Positions 25,942 to 35,552 are shown, counted from the first letter of the stretch. The stretch: DNA of 64,000 nucleotides from Pantoea eucalypti (GCF_009646115.1 NZ_CP045721.1:434001-498000); one strand, 5' to 3'. Made by a program: numbers and translations. Notes: generated by a model not told the origin, from the sequence alone.

Positions 25942-26712
25942 ATGCATTCTTTTACTACCGATACTATTTGCGCATTAACGGGTACGCATCCGGCTAATCT
26001 TAAGCGCTGGATTAAACAGGGTTTACTGACGGCGCAGCAGAATCCCGACATCTGGAACGATGATCATCTCAGCGAAATCTATGCCTTAGTGGGATTAACT
26101 GCTACTGGCGCGACGCCTGAAGAGATCAGAGAGGGACAGCTGGCCGCATCAACGGTCACGACCTATGGCTGGGCAGCGCGTAAAGGCGACATGCTCTGGC
26201 AGCTTGAATTTGGCACACCCTTGTCGCTTGCCCGTCAGATGCACAACATGTCCAGCAACTACAGTGGTGATGATTTTATCATCAATCTTTTGCGACCTCT
26301 GAGCGTCTGGCTTCATGCCGATCAGCGTCAGGGTGCATCGCGACGCCTGGCGCGTTTTGAGCAATCTGTGCAGCAGCAGGCGGATAAAGTGATGCGCCTC
26401 TCATCGCGAAATAAATCATCAGTCCCTTTATTTCTGGAAGCGGTGAGTGTTCTGGATAAGACTGAAATCTGGCTCGAAGCGATTCGTCTTACTGCCATGG
26501 GCTTTAATGTCGAGGTGGATTCACATGCAAGTGGAGAACCTGCACTTAAGACCGAGCTTTACCAGCATCATGTCATGTGGTGTGGTGCCGGGATTTCTCA
26601 GGAAATGCAGGACTACTTTGAACAGCAGCATCAGAATGGTCACCCGGTAATGCTCAGCGGCCCGGATCGTAACCTGCATTACTTCCACTCTTCTGCATCA
26701 TCAGCTGCCTGA
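25942..26712 (+). CDS. MerR-family transcriptional regulator (MlrA/YcgE-like)
   Basis: 256 residues. The N-terminal 70 residues form a MerR winged helix (TDTICALTGTHPANLKRWIKQGLL), and the rest resembles the helical B12-binding-like effector region of MlrA/YcgE, with 'QPAVFLEAVSVLDKTEIW'-like layout around residue 155. The usual cobalamin-binding DxHxxG is absent. AGAGGG precedes the ATG. MlrA-type proteins control curli or biofilm genes in enterics; a similar job here is speculative. Confidence 0.65.
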   Translation: MHSFTTDTICALTGTHPANLKRWIKQGLLTAQQNPDIWNDDHLSEIYALVGLTATGATPEEIREGQLAASTVTTYGWAARKGDMLWQLEFGTPLSLARQMHNMSSNYSGDDFIINLLRPLSVWLHADQRQGASRRLARFEQSVQQQADKVMRLSSRNKSSVPLFLEAVSVLDKTEIWLEAIRLTAMGFNVEVDSHASGEPALKTELYQHHVMWCGAGISQEMQDYFEQQHQNGHPVMLSGPDRNLHYFHSSASSAA

Positions 26713-26833
26713 AGCAGGCAGCCCTCCATTTCCCTTTTTTTCTTCCACCGCCGGTAAATTTTTTTTCGTTAAGAATCTCATAAGCTGGCTCCGTATACTG
26801 GTGCCACGATTCTGACTCATTGACGAGACGATA

Positions 26834-27223
26834 ATGAAAAAGACCTTACTGACCTTCTGCCTCTATCTGTTACCACTTAGTTTTACTGTTGCTCATGCGG
26901 CCACGGCCCTGACAGGGTGTGCCGCCAAAAAGCAGGCGATCGAAACTCAGCTCTCTTATGCGCGCCAGCATAATAATACCCATCAGGTTGCTGGCCTTGA
27001 AAAGGCGCTGCGCGAAGTCGATCAGCACTGTAGCGAAAGCAGCCTGTCAAAGGAACGCCACGAAAAAGTGACAGAGAAAAAGCGCGAAGTACAGGAACGG
27101 GAACAGGAACTGGCAAAAGCAAAAGCAGAAGGACGCAGCGCCAGCAAGATCCAGAAGCGTGAAGATAAACTGGCCGAAGCGCGTCAGGAACTGAATGAAG
27201 CTGAACAGGCCCTGAGCCGTTAA
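26834..27223 (+). CDS. yqjC: DUF1090 (YqjC-family) periplasmic protein
   Basis: 129 residues with a signal peptide ending VAHA. The mature part starts with a conserved Cys pair region (GCAAKKQAIETQLSYARQHNNTHQVAGLEKAL-E) and continues as a long charged helix rich in Glu, Lys and Arg, a likely coiled coil. This is the DUF1090/YqjC pattern. Standalone gene, function unknown; YqjC-type genes elsewhere respond to envelope or acid stress. Confidence 0.78.
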   Translation: MKKTLLTFCLYLLPLSFTVAHAATALTGCAAKKQAIETQLSYARQHNNTHQVAGLEKALREVDQHCSESSLSKERHEKVTEKKREVQEREQELAKAKAEGRSASKIQKREDKLAEARQELNEAEQALSR

Positions 27224-27367
27224 CCATCTTTTGGGTCAGCCCTTTTACTGGCCCGCTATTTTTGTCTTTTCTGCACGACTCCCTCCCTCTTTTCTAAATC
27301 ACTGATTAGCCAGCGCTATTAGCGCATGACTCATTACTTTATGTAATCCTTTGATTACTTATTCTCA

Positions 27368-27384
27368 TGCACTTAATTGGTGCA
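27368..27384. promoter_or_regulatory. NtrC-type site upstream of glutamate dehydrogenase
   Basis: TGCACTTAATTGGTGCA matches the NtrC consensus TGCACC-N5-GGTGCA at 11 of 12 fixed positions. It lies about 320 bases before the gdh start. I found no sigma-54 -24/-12 pair between it and the gene, so NtrC may act otherwise or the promoter may be divergent from consensus. The remainder of 27224-27616 holds no gene. Confidence 0.65.
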
Positions 27385-27616
27385 ACAAAGTCAACACAGA
27401 TGCGATCAATTATTTAACTTTTTGAGCACCCTCAAAGAATTGAAAGATAGCGATATTTCCCGCCCTATGCATTGAATACGCACTTAAGCCGCATCATTAT
27501 TCGCATTAAGCCAGTAACTATAACTAATCTATGCACTCGGGTTGCCCCAAAACAGGGCGTCGCTGCACGTCAGCATGCCTGGCACCGCATCTTATTTGTT
27601 TCAGGAGTGTTAGATT

Positions 27617-27664
27617 ATGTCCGCGCAATACACTGCGTTTAACGTCCACGGCTCCACACAATAA
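27617..27664 (+). CDS. 15-codon leader ORF before glutamate dehydrogenase
   Basis: ATG to TAA encoding MSAQYTAFNVHGSTQ. It has its own ribosome site (CAGGAG, nine bases before the ATG) and ends 25 bases before the gdh start. Composition is not that of a classical attenuator (no run of one amino acid). It may couple translation or be a regulatory upstream ORF. Confidence 0.45.
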   Translation: MSAQYTAFNVHGSTQ

Positions 27665-27689
27665 ATAACTTCATTAAGAAAGGTTTTTT

Positions 27690-28964
27690 ATGGATAAGTT
27701 ATCTTATGCGTCTGAAAGTAGCACATCTGCCTGGTCCACCTATCTGCAACAAATCGACCGGGTTGCGCCTTATCTGGGCGATCTTTCACGTTGGATAGAT
27801 ACTTTGCGTCATCCAAAACGTGCGTTGATTGTTGATATTCCTCTCCAGATGGATGATGGCTCAATTCGCCACTTCGAAGGCTATCGCGTTCAGCACAACC
27901 TGTCGCGCGGGCCAGGTAAAGGCGGTATTCGCTACCATCCGGACGTCGACCTTAATGAAGTCATGGCCCTTTCCGCCTGGATGACCATCAAGTGTGCGGC
28001 AGTTAACCTGCCCTATGGTGGTGCCAAAGGGGGTATTCGCGTTGATCCTTTCAAACTGTCCGATGGCGAACTTGAGCGACTGACCCGCCGTTATACCAGC
28101 GAGATCGGCATTATAATCGGGCCGCAGAAAGATATTCCGGCACCGGATGTTGGCACCAACAGCAAAGTGATGGCATGGATGATGGATACCTACTCCATGA
28201 ACCACGGTACAACGATCACCGGCGTCGTCACGGGTAAACCTATTCATCTGGGCGGTTCACTGGGACGTGAAAAAGCCACCGGTCGCGGCGTATTCATTAC
28301 CGGACGCGAAGTGGCGCGTCGTGCCGGTATCGAAATTGAAGGCGCGCGCGTTGCGGTTCAGGGCTTTGGTAACGTGGGTAGCGAAGCAGCACGCCTGTTT
28401 GAAGAGGCTGGCGCACGCGTGGTCGTGATTCAGGATCATACCGCCACGCTGTTTAACGCCGATGGTATCAATATGGCCGCGCTGACTGAATGGCAGATCG
28501 CCAATAAGCAGATTGCCGGCTTCCCGGGTGCTCAGAATATTGATAAAGAGGCGTTCTGGACCACCGGGATGGATATTCTGATTCCGGCAGCACTGGAAGG
28601 ACAGATTACCCGCGAGCGTGCTGAAGTCCTGAGTTGCAAAATCGTGCTGGAAGGGGCAAACGGACCAACTTATCCGGATGCCGATGACATGCTGGCAACG
28701 CGCGGCATTATCGTGGTACCGGATGTGGTCTGTAACGCGGGTGGCGTAACGGTCAGCTACTTTGAATGGGTGCAGGACATGGCGAGCTTCTTCTGGAGCG
28801 AAGATGAGATCAATCGTCGCTCAGATAAAATCATGACGGAAGCGATGGTTCACGTCTGGGAGAAGTCGAAGGAGAAAGATTGCTCGCTCCGCACCGCGGC
28901 CTATATCGTGGCGTGTGAGCGCATTCTGATGGCGCGTAAAGATCGCGGTATCTATCCAGGTTAA
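27690..28964 (+). CDS. gdhA: Glutamate dehydrogenase
   Basis: 424 residues. Catalytic domain: [36 protein letters not shown] near 72, and the active Lys in [11 protein letters not shown] near 108. Coenzyme domain: [17 protein letters not shown] near 221, followed by [14 protein letters not shown] near 353. It interconverts glutamate and 2-oxoglutarate plus ammonia. Length and sequence resemble the NAD-type GudB/RocG/archaeal hexamers rather than the 447-residue NADP enzyme of E. coli, so a mainly catabolic role is possible; cofactor choice is not settled here. Preceded by an NtrC-type site and a leader ORF. Confidence 0.9.
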   Translation: MDKLSYASESSTSAWSTYLQQIDRVAPYLGDLSRWIDTLRHPKRALIVDIPLQMDDGSIRHFEGYRVQHNLSRGPGKGGIRYHPDVDLNEVMALSAWMTIKCAAVNLPYGGAKGGIRVDPFKLSDGELERLTRRYTSEIGIIIGPQKDIPAPDVGTNSKVMAWMMDTYSMNHGTTITGVVTGKPIHLGGSLGREKATGRGVFITGREVARRAGIEIEGARVAVQGFGNVGSEAARLFEEAGARVVVIQDHTATLFNADGINMAALTEWQIANKQIAGFPGAQNIDKEAFWTTGMDILIPAALEGQITRERAEVLSCKIVLEGANGPTYPDADDMLATRGIIVVPDVVCNAGGVTVSYFEWVQDMASFFWSEDEINRRSDKIMTEAMVHVWEKSKEKDCSLRTAAYIVACERILMARKDRGIYPG

Positions 28965-28971
28965 TGTCTGA

Positions 28972-28995
28972 GGCGCTGTTGCCAGCAACAGCGCC
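28972..28995. terminator. Bidirectional hairpin between gdhA and the ROK gene
   Basis: GGCGCTGTTGC (28972-28982) and GCAACAGCGCC (28985-28995) are a perfect 11-bp inverted repeat. A weak T stretch follows on the plus strand. Both flanking genes end here. Confidence 0.6.
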
Positions 28996-29006
28996 GATTT
29001 CCTTGC

Positions 29007-30176
29007 CTACTTCATCAGCACCTGAAACTGCGGGTTAAATTCATCGAAAATCGGCAAGGCTGCAGCACCCAGCGCAGCGGTATCGCTGCCGGTCATACCA
29101 ATCTTTAGCCGCATATCAAACAGATAACGTCCCCGCACCGACTGATAAAGCGGTGGCAATCGTTTTATCATCTGCTCCAGCAAAGGCGCAGGCATCATCC
29201 CACCTATTATTACCGCTTCAGCATCAAACACCGACTCCAGAATATTGATCGCCTGACGCAACGGCGTCATTACACTCTCAATCCAGGCAGTAAAGCGCGC
29301 GGGTTCAATCTGCAACAAATCTTCTGGTAACGCTCGCATCGGATCGAGGCCGCAGAATTCATACGCTGCCTGCAATGAGACATACCGCTCCAGACAGCCC
29401 TGATTGCCGCAGTAACAGTCCCTACCGCCCGGCTCCACCACGATGTGTCCGATCTCGCCCGCATTTTGAGCGTGGCCGGTATAGATATGGCCATCGGTGA
29501 AGATGCCTGCACCCAGACCGGTGCCGATGTAGAGATAGATAAAGGAATTAAGATGCCGCGCCGTGCCGTGAAAGCGCTCGCCGATAGCGGCCACCGTGGC
29601 GTCATTTTCCAGCGTGACCGGTAATCCGCTGATAGTGGCGAGCTCCGCCTCGATATCGACCTGCTCCCAGCCGTTCAGTGTCGTGGGGCCTGTTGATGAG
29701 ATCCCCTCTACGCCAAAAGGCCCCGGCATCACCACGCCAATACCCAGCACTTTCTGCCACTGAGTACCAAGAAAGGCACGCATCTCTTCCAGCACGCTGG
29801 CAATGCACGCCAGAGTGGCAGCAGGCTGAGGCTTTTGCACCATAAGGAGGCGGCGGAAATGCACTTCGCCGCTAAGATCGACCAGCACCAGTAACAGTGT
29901 CTGATGATCGAGATGAATCCCGATTGACCACGCACTGGTGGGATTGAGCGTGACCGGAATCGAAGGCTGACCGCGACCGCTGCGGCGCGGCTGTCGGCTG
30001 GTCAGCAACTCGGCCTGCTCAAGCTCCGCTACGATATTCGAGACAGTCTGCGGCGTCAGCGCTGTCATGCGAGCCAGTTCGGCACGGGTCAGCTCACCGT
30101 GAAGTCGAATGGCTTCAATCACCACACGTCGGTTGTGCGCCCGCGCATGTTCAAGGTTGGTACCCGAGGTTTTCAT
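29007..30176 (-). CDS. ROK-family transcriptional regulator (NagC/XylR-like)
   Basis: 389 residues: an N-terminal winged helix (about 10-70; ELTRAELARMTALTPQTVSNIVAELEQAELL) and a ROK sugar-binding domain with the ATPase-like fold (LENDATVAAIGERFHG near 205; GTGLGAGIF) and the zinc motif GHIVVEPGGRDCYCGNQGCLE near 250. It should repress the divergent sugar transporter operon and be released by its sugar. The ATG at 30176 has GGAAAA upstream; an ATG at 30188 is an alternative. Confidence 0.86.
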   Translation of the reverse strand: MKTSGTNLEHARAHNRRVVIEAIRLHGELTRAELARMTALTPQTVSNIVAELEQAELLTSRQPRRSGRGQPSIPVTLNPTSAWSIGIHLDHQTLLLVLVDLSGEVHFRRLLMVQKPQPAATLACIASVLEEMRAFLGTQWQKVLGIGVVMPGPFGVEGISSTGPTTLNGWEQVDIEAELATISGLPVTLENDATVAAIGERFHGTARHLNSFIYLYIGTGLGAGIFTDGHIYTGHAQNAGEIGHIVVEPGGRDCYCGNQGCLERYVSLQAAYEFCGLDPMRALPEDLLQIEPARFTAWIESVMTPLRQAINILESVFDAEAVIIGGMMPAPLLEQMIKRLPPLYQSVRGRYLFDMRLKIGMTGSDTAALGAAALPIFDEFNPQFQVLMK

Positions 30177-30377
30177 GTTGTTTTCCATTACAGCGGGGCC
30201 TGACAGTATTGGTCCCCAGAGTCGTTCGGGCAAACAATATCTTTGATGCTGCACGCAATTTCTGCACATCAGAATAGGCAATTTTGCCATAAAAGCGCAG
30301 TCTGAGTGTTAGCGTTGTTACGGCTTTGTTGCACAGATCTTCAGCACTGTGGCATGCCGTTTGCTTAACTCCTGACA

Positions 30378-30397
30378 GGTCAGTTTATATGCTGACC
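30378..30397. promoter_or_regulatory. Inverted repeats GGTCAG/CTGACC in the ROK/ABC intergenic region
   Basis: GGTCAG (30378-30383) and CTGACC (30392-30397) form an inverted repeat, and CTGAC (30372-30376) adds a third half-site facing the first. They lie close to the larger palindrome at 30412-30436. Probably part of the operator array. Confidence 0.4.
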
Positions 30398-30411
30398 AAA
30401 CTACGCCCCCG

Positions 30412-30436
30412 ATTAAATCAATCAAATTGATTTAAT
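30412..30436. promoter_or_regulatory. 25-bp palindrome, likely ROK operator
   Basis: ATTAAATCAAT and ATTGATTTAAT are perfect 11-bp inverted copies around a CAA centre, 37 bases before the binding-protein start. AT-rich palindromes with a TTG/CAA core are typical of NagC/XylR-type operators. Confidence 0.65.
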
Positions 30437-30472
30437 TAACCGACAGCCTGTTGCTGCATAGTGGAGAAGACC

Positions 30473-31720
30473 ATGTCACAGCGTTATACCCCCAAACTGA
30501 AAGCCGGTTTTGCTGCCTTACTGATGTTAAGCGCAGGCAGCGCGGCGGCGGCCAGCCAGATCAATGCCCTGTTTATGACTCAGGCGGCTTACAGCGAAAA
30601 CGATATCCGCGCCATGACGCAAAATTTTCAGAAGCAGCATCCGGATGTCACTGTCAATCTGGAGTTTGTTCCTTACGAAGCGCTGCACGATAAAATTGTG
30701 GCAGCGCGCGGTGCAGGCGGTAATGGCTATGATGTGGTGCTCTTTGATGCCATCTGGCCAGCAGAGTTCGCCCGATTTGACCTGCTGCAGGATGTCAGCG
30801 CACGCATTACGCCAGAGGAAAAAGAGAAGGTCTTTCCGGGCGCGATGAACACGGTGGTTTACAAGGGTAAGACGCTGGGTATGCCGTGGATTCTGGATAC
30901 CAAATACCTTTACTACAACAAAGCGATGCTGGCTAAAGCGGGCATCACCACCCCGCCGCAGACCTGGCAGCAGGTGCTGGATGACGCGAAGATCATCAAA
31001 GATAAGAAGATCGTCAACTATCCGCTGGTCTGGAGCTGGTCTCAGGCTGAAGCACTGGTGTGTGACTACACCACGCTGGTGTCAGGCTTTGGTGGAAAGT
31101 TCTATCAGAACGGCAAGCTCGACTTCTCCAGCCCGGCCTCGCTTAAGGCGCTGAACCTGATGAAAAGTTCGCTCGATGATGGGCTGAGTAATCCAGCATC
31201 CCGTGAATATCTGGAAGAAGATGTACGTAAATCATTCTCTAATGGCGATGCGGCTTTCGCGCTGAACTGGACCTACATGTACAACATGGCGAACGATCCT
31301 AAGCAGAGCAAAGTGGCGGGCGACGTTGGTATTATGCCAGCGCCGGGCGATGCGCCTGGAAAAGTGGGCGCAGTGAACGGCTCAATGGGACTGGGCATCA
31401 CCAAAGGCAGTACGCATGCCAATGAGGCGTGGCAGTACATTCAGTACATGACCTCACAGCCTGTCCAGAATCAGTATGCCAAGCTTAGCCTGCCGATCTG
31501 GAAATCTTCTTATCAGGATGAGGCGGTGAAAAAGGATCAGGAGAGCCTGATTGCCGCAGCGGATAAATCATTAAACGTGATGCTGTCACGTCCAGAGACT
31601 GCTGATTATTCTCGTCTGTCCAATCAGCTGCAGCAGCAGTTACAACAGGTCTTGCTGGGAAAAACCCCGGCGCAGGACGCGATGGCAACGGTTGATAAAA
31701 GCGCTGCCCGGCTGCGTTAA
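30473..31720 (+). CDS. Sugar ABC transporter, periplasmic binding protein
   Basis: 415 residues with a signal peptide ending AGSAAAA. It is a type I-cluster family 1 sugar-binding protein (MalE/UgpB class): QNFQKQHPDVTVNLEFVPYEALHDKI near 40, GYDVVLFDAIWPAEFA near 80, PWILDTKYLYYNKAML near 125, and GSMGLGITKGSTHANEAWQYI near 305. The ATG at 30473 follows GGAGAAG. First gene of a five-gene operon controlled by the divergent ROK regulator. The sugar is unknown. Confidence 0.87.
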   Translation: MSQRYTPKLKAGFAALLMLSAGSAAAASQINALFMTQAAYSENDIRAMTQNFQKQHPDVTVNLEFVPYEALHDKIVAARGAGGNGYDVVLFDAIWPAEFARFDLLQDVSARITPEEKEKVFPGAMNTVVYKGKTLGMPWILDTKYLYYNKAMLAKAGITTPPQTWQQVLDDAKIIKDKKIVNYPLVWSWSQAEALVCDYTTLVSGFGGKFYQNGKLDFSSPASLKALNLMKSSLDDGLSNPASREYLEEDVRKSFSNGDAAFALNWTYMYNMANDPKQSKVAGDVGIMPAPGDAPGKVGAVNGSMGLGITKGSTHANEAWQYIQYMTSQPVQNQYAKLSLPIWKSSYQDEAVKKDQESLIAAADKSLNVMLSRPETADYSRLSNQLQQQLQQVLLGKTPAQDAMATVDKSAARLR

Positions 31721-31729
31721 GGAGTCATG

Positions 31730-32638
31730 ATGCTGAGTTTGCGTCAACGCGAACAGCGTCAGGCATGGGTGCTGCTTGCACCCATGCTGCTGGTGATGCT
31801 GTTGTTAACCGCCTGGCCTCTGCTGCGCACTATCTGGCTGAGCTTTACTGATGCTGCGCTGATTGGCAGCGGTGAGTCACCCGCCTGGATTGGCCTGGAA
31901 AACTATCTCTATGCGCTTACCGATCCCGACTTTCGGGCGTCGATCTGGCGCACGCTCTACTTCACCGTTGTATCCGTCACCTTCGAAGGCATCATCGGTG
32001 TGCTGGTCGCGCTGCTTTTGAATCAGAAATTCATCGGGCGCAACGTGCTGCGGGTGTTGGTAATTCTGCCATGGGCGCTACCGACCATTGTCAATGCCAT
32101 GATGTGGCGGCTGAACTTTAACCCTGATTACGGCAGCATTAACGCCCTGCTCAGTCAGCTCGGTATTATTGATGGCTATCGCAGCTGGCTTGGCTCGCCG
32201 GATGCGGCACTCAACGCGGTAATGTTCGCGGATATCTGGAAAAACTATCCACTGGTCACGCTACTGGTGCTGGCGGCACTGCAATCGATCCCTGAGGATC
32301 TGTTTGAAGCGGCACGGCTGGATGGCGCATCCGCCTGGCGTCGTTTCCGGGCGATTACCTTCCCGGCAATTGTTGCCCCGCTTGGCGTTGCACTGGTATT
32401 ACGCACCATCGATGCTTTTAAAATCTTCGACATCATCTATGTCATGACGCGCGGCGGCCCGGTGGACAGCACTAAAACCTTAAGCTTTTTCGTCTATCAG
32501 GAGTCGTTCAGCTATCTGCGTGCTGGCAGTGGTGCGGCCTACGCAATATTGATGACCCTGATGTGCGCACTGCTTATTACGCTTTACCTGCTGATGTTAT
32601 GGCATCAGCGTCGCCGGAGTTCCGCTTATGAAAACTAA
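31730..32638 (+). CDS. Sugar ABC transporter, first permease
   Basis: 302 residues, six predicted membrane helices, MalF/UgpA class. The EAA loop reads EDLFEAARLDGASAWRRFRAITFP near 190. The second of two adjacent ATGs (31730) sits five bases after GGAG and is preferred. Overlaps the next permease gene by 11 bases. Confidence 0.87.
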   Translation: MLSLRQREQRQAWVLLAPMLLVMLLLTAWPLLRTIWLSFTDAALIGSGESPAWIGLENYLYALTDPDFRASIWRTLYFTVVSVTFEGIIGVLVALLLNQKFIGRNVLRVLVILPWALPTIVNAMMWRLNFNPDYGSINALLSQLGIIDGYRSWLGSPDAALNAVMFADIWKNYPLVTLLVLAALQSIPEDLFEAARLDGASAWRRFRAITFPAIVAPLGVALVLRTIDAFKIFDIIYVMTRGGPVDSTKTLSFFVYQESFSYLRAGSGAAYAILMTLMCALLITLYLLMLWHQRRRSSAYEN

Positions 32639-33467
32639 ACTGCGGGGTATGCTGCGTTATATGGCGGCGCTGCTGGTCGCCATCAGCATTCTGGCGCCAA
32701 TGGGCTGGCTGTTTTTAATGAGCGTCAGTTCTGCCAGTGATCTTTCACGCGTTCCGCTGGAGTGGCTGCCGCGTCAGTGGGATTTCAGCCGCTATCAGGG
32801 ACTGGTTTCACTGGCACCAAACCAGCCGGGCAACATTTTTCTGCATGCACTCGGCAACAGTTTGCTGGTAGCAACAGTGGCAACGGCGATTTCGTTGCTG
32901 CTGGCAATACCGGCGGCATTCAGTTTCTCACGCTACAGCGGACGTGATGCCTGGCTCTCCGGTGCACTGGCGATCTATATGGTGCCGCCGGTGGCGTTTG
33001 TTCTGCCGCTCTACTTTCTGCTGCAACAGCTGGGGTTGCTCAACACACGTCCCGGTCTGGTGATGGTCTACTGCTCCCTAATCCTGCCGTTTCTGACCTG
33101 GATGCTGAAGAACCAGTTTGACTCGCTGCCGCGTGATATCGAACAGGCAGCGCGTCTGGATGGTCTGCGCTTCTGGCAGGTTCTGCTACGCATCACACTG
33201 CCGCTGGCGAAACCAGTGCTCGGTGCCGCAGCACTGTTTGGCTGGCTGCTGGCCTGGGATGAGTTTTTCTACGCGCTGCTGTTCACCAGCAACATTTCAG
33301 CACAGACACTGCCAGTCGCGATTGCCGGTTTCACCGCCGGACGTGCCACCGATGACGGGCTGATCGCGGCGATTGGCATTCTGGCTTCGGTGCCGCCACT
33401 GTTCATTGCCATCTGGTTGCAGAAGACGCTGGTCAGCGGTCTCACCAGCGGTGGAAGTAAGGGATAA
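32628..33467 (+). CDS. Sugar ABC transporter, second permease
   Basis: 279 residues, six predicted helices, MalG/UgpE class. EAA loop DIEQAARLDGLRFWQVLLRITLP near 168. It starts within the end of the first permease gene and is followed two bases later by the kinase gene, all in one operon. Confidence 0.87.
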   Translation: MKTKLRGMLRYMAALLVAISILAPMGWLFLMSVSSASDLSRVPLEWLPRQWDFSRYQGLVSLAPNQPGNIFLHALGNSLLVATVATAISLLLAIPAAFSFSRYSGRDAWLSGALAIYMVPPVAFVLPLYFLLQQLGLLNTRPGLVMVYCSLILPFLTWMLKNQFDSLPRDIEQAARLDGLRFWQVLLRITLPLAKPVLGAAALFGWLLAWDEFFYALLFTSNISAQTLPVAIAGFTAGRATDDGLIAAIGILASVPPLFIAIWLQKTLVSGLTSGGSKG

Positions 33468-33469
33468 TT

Positions 33470-34417
33470 ATGGATAAGACCATTGCGTCCACACTTTATG
33501 TGGTGGGCAACATTAATGTCGATTTAATCATGGGTACGCTCGGCGACTGGCCGGCACGCGGTACGGAAGTGATGCTGCAGCACAGTGCGTTACGTCCCGG
33601 TGGCTCAGCGGGTAATTGTGCGCTGGCGCTGGAGGCAATGCAGGTGCCGCATCGGGCTATTGCCAATCAGGGTGACGATGGCTTCAGTCACTGGCTCGCC
33701 AGCCATTTTCCCCACAGCGCCGCACACTGGCCACGTTACGCCTGTGAGACCTCGCTCACGGTGGGCATAACCCATCCTGATAACGAACGTTCGTTTTTGA
33801 GCAATCACGGTCATATTACCGTGCTCACCGCTGACGATGTGCTGGCGCAGTTACCCCAGCAGGCGACGCAGGGCGATATTGTGCTGCTGTGTGGCACCTT
33901 TCTCTGTCATGAACTTTATCGCCGCTATCCGACGTTGCTGGCCGCGCTACAGCACCGAGGCTTTTGTGTCGCCGTGGATACCGGCTGGCCGCCTGCGGGC
34001 TGGAGTGATGAGCTTCGCCTGGAAATGGGTAACTGGTTGCCTGACTGTGACTGGCTGTTGCTGAATGAAGTGGAAGCGTTGGGTCTGGCGGGCGCAGACC
34101 TGCTGGAACAGAGCGGTAAACGGCTGGCGGCTCAGCTCAGTGGTCGCGGTGGTTGCGTGATTAAGTGTGGCGCAGAGGGCGCGCGTCTCTGGTCTGCGGC
34201 CTCGGTGCAATTTGCCGCCGGTCAGCCGGTGACGGTAGTCGATACCATTGGGGCCGGTGACAGTTTTAATGCCGGTTTTCTGACTGCACTGCTTTACCGC
34301 CAGTCATCGCATACCGCGCTGCGCTGGGGCATTGAAGTGGCCTCACAGGCAATAAGCAGCTCTCCGCGCCGCTATCCCAGCTGGCAACAACTCCAACTAT
34401 CAAATGAGGTGCGCTGA
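33470..34417 (+). CDS. PfkB-family sugar kinase
   Basis: 315 residues of the ribokinase/PfkB fold: VVGNINVDLIMG at the start, GGSAGNCALAL near 44, and the C-terminal ATP/anion-hole signature DTIGAGDSFNAGF near 258 with the catalytic Asp. It should phosphorylate the sugar brought in by the flanking ABC transporter. Placement between permease and ATPase genes, with two-base gaps, supports a shared substrate; that a free sugar is imported and then phosphorylated is an inference. Confidence 0.86.
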   Translation: MDKTIASTLYVVGNINVDLIMGTLGDWPARGTEVMLQHSALRPGGSAGNCALALEAMQVPHRAIANQGDDGFSHWLASHFPHSAAHWPRYACETSLTVGITHPDNERSFLSNHGHITVLTADDVLAQLPQQATQGDIVLLCGTFLCHELYRRYPTLLAALQHRGFCVAVDTGWPPAGWSDELRLEMGNWLPDCDWLLLNEVEALGLAGADLLEQSGKRLAAQLSGRGGCVIKCGAEGARLWSAASVQFAAGQPVTVVDTIGAGDSFNAGFLTALLYRQSSHTALRWGIEVASQAISSSPRRYPSWQQLQLSNEVR

Positions 34418-34419
34418 AC

Positions 34420-35502
34420 ATGGCCAGTGTTGAACTTGTACAGGTGGCGAAGCGTTATGGTAAACAGAGCGTGCTGCACCCGCTGGATTTAACCATTCCT
34501 GATGGCAGTTTTACTGTTCTGGTCGGCCCCTCCGGCTGCGGAAAATCGACGTTGCTGCGGCTGCTTGCCGGGCTTGATACCGTCTCTGATGGGGCGATTA
34601 TGCTGGATAAAAAGCGGATTAACGATCTCGATCCTGCCGACCGGGATATCGCCATGGTATTCCAGAGCTATGCGCTCTATCCGCACCTCACCGTTGCAGA
34701 GAATCTGGCGTTTCACATGCAGGTAAAAAAGGTGAAGCGCGAGGAGCAGAAAAGCAAAATCGCCCGCATCGCCGGCATTCTCGGCATCGATCAGCTCTTA
34801 CAGCGTTATCCACGGGCCTTGTCCGGCGGACAGCGGCAGCGTGTAGCGATGGGACGGGCCATGGTCCGCAACCCACAGGTATTTCTGTTCGATGAGCCGC
34901 TCTCGAACCTGGATGCCCAGTTACGTATGGAGCTTCGTGCCGAAATTAAATCCCTCCATCAGCGCTTCAACACCACGATGGTTTACGTTACCCACGATCA
35001 GGTCGAGGCGATGACGCTGGCGGATCAGATTGTGGTAATGAAAGAGGGCGTGATTGTGCAACAGGGCGCGCCGCTGGCGATTTATGATCGGCCGGTTAAC
35101 ACCTTTGTGGCGCGTTTTATCGGTTCGCCGCCAATGAACCTGATGGATGCCTGCTTCCAGTCACGGGATGGCCTGCCTGGTGTTTGCTGTGGTAAGCAGT
35201 GGCTGCCATTGCCGCCTCGCTGGCACCGTGCCGCTCAGCAGCAGGCCGGCCAGCCGGTTACGCTGGGCGTGCGCCCTCACGATCTGATTTTTGATGCCAG
35301 CGGACAACCCGCTGCGGTAAATATTGTCGAGATCACGGGTGAATCAACGCTGTTGCATCTGAACTGGCAGGGTTTCCCGCTGCATATGCAGTTGAGCGGT
35401 CGTAGTGACGCCATGCCTGGCGGTACGCTAGCGGTCACCGTAAACCCGGAAAAAATGCACCTGTTTGATGCCAGCAGCGGTGAGCGGCTGACGGAGCAAT
35501 GA
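34420..35502 (+). CDS. Sugar ABC transporter, ATP-binding protein (MalK/UgpC-type)
   Basis: 360 residues: Walker A GPSGCGKST near 38, Q-loop FQSYALYPH, signature LSGGQRQR, Walker B VFLFDEPLSNLD, switch His in VTHDQVEAM. The C-terminal 120 residues are the MalK-type regulatory OB domain (LGVRPHDLIF near 285). Last gene of the operon, after which a structured repeat element begins. Confidence 0.88.
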   Translation: MASVELVQVAKRYGKQSVLHPLDLTIPDGSFTVLVGPSGCGKSTLLRLLAGLDTVSDGAIMLDKKRINDLDPADRDIAMVFQSYALYPHLTVAENLAFHMQVKKVKREEQKSKIARIAGILGIDQLLQRYPRALSGGQRQRVAMGRAMVRNPQVFLFDEPLSNLDAQLRMELRAEIKSLHQRFNTTMVYVTHDQVEAMTLADQIVVMKEGVIVQQGAPLAIYDRPVNTFVARFIGSPPMNLMDACFQSRDGLPGVCCGKQWLPLPPRWHRAAQQQAGQPVTLGVRPHDLIFDASGQPAAVNIVEITGESTLLHLNWQGFPLHMQLSGRSDAMPGGTLAVTVNPEKMHLFDASSGERLTEQ

Positions 35503-35552
35503 TTAATCTGAAGTCAGTAGTGAATGCAGGGGGCAAACCCGCTTAAAGCGAT

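Noticed and set aside
27385..27616. A sigma-54 promoter downstream of the gdhA NtrC site
   Set aside because: TGGCAC occurs at the end of the gap but the GC element ten bases later is missing.
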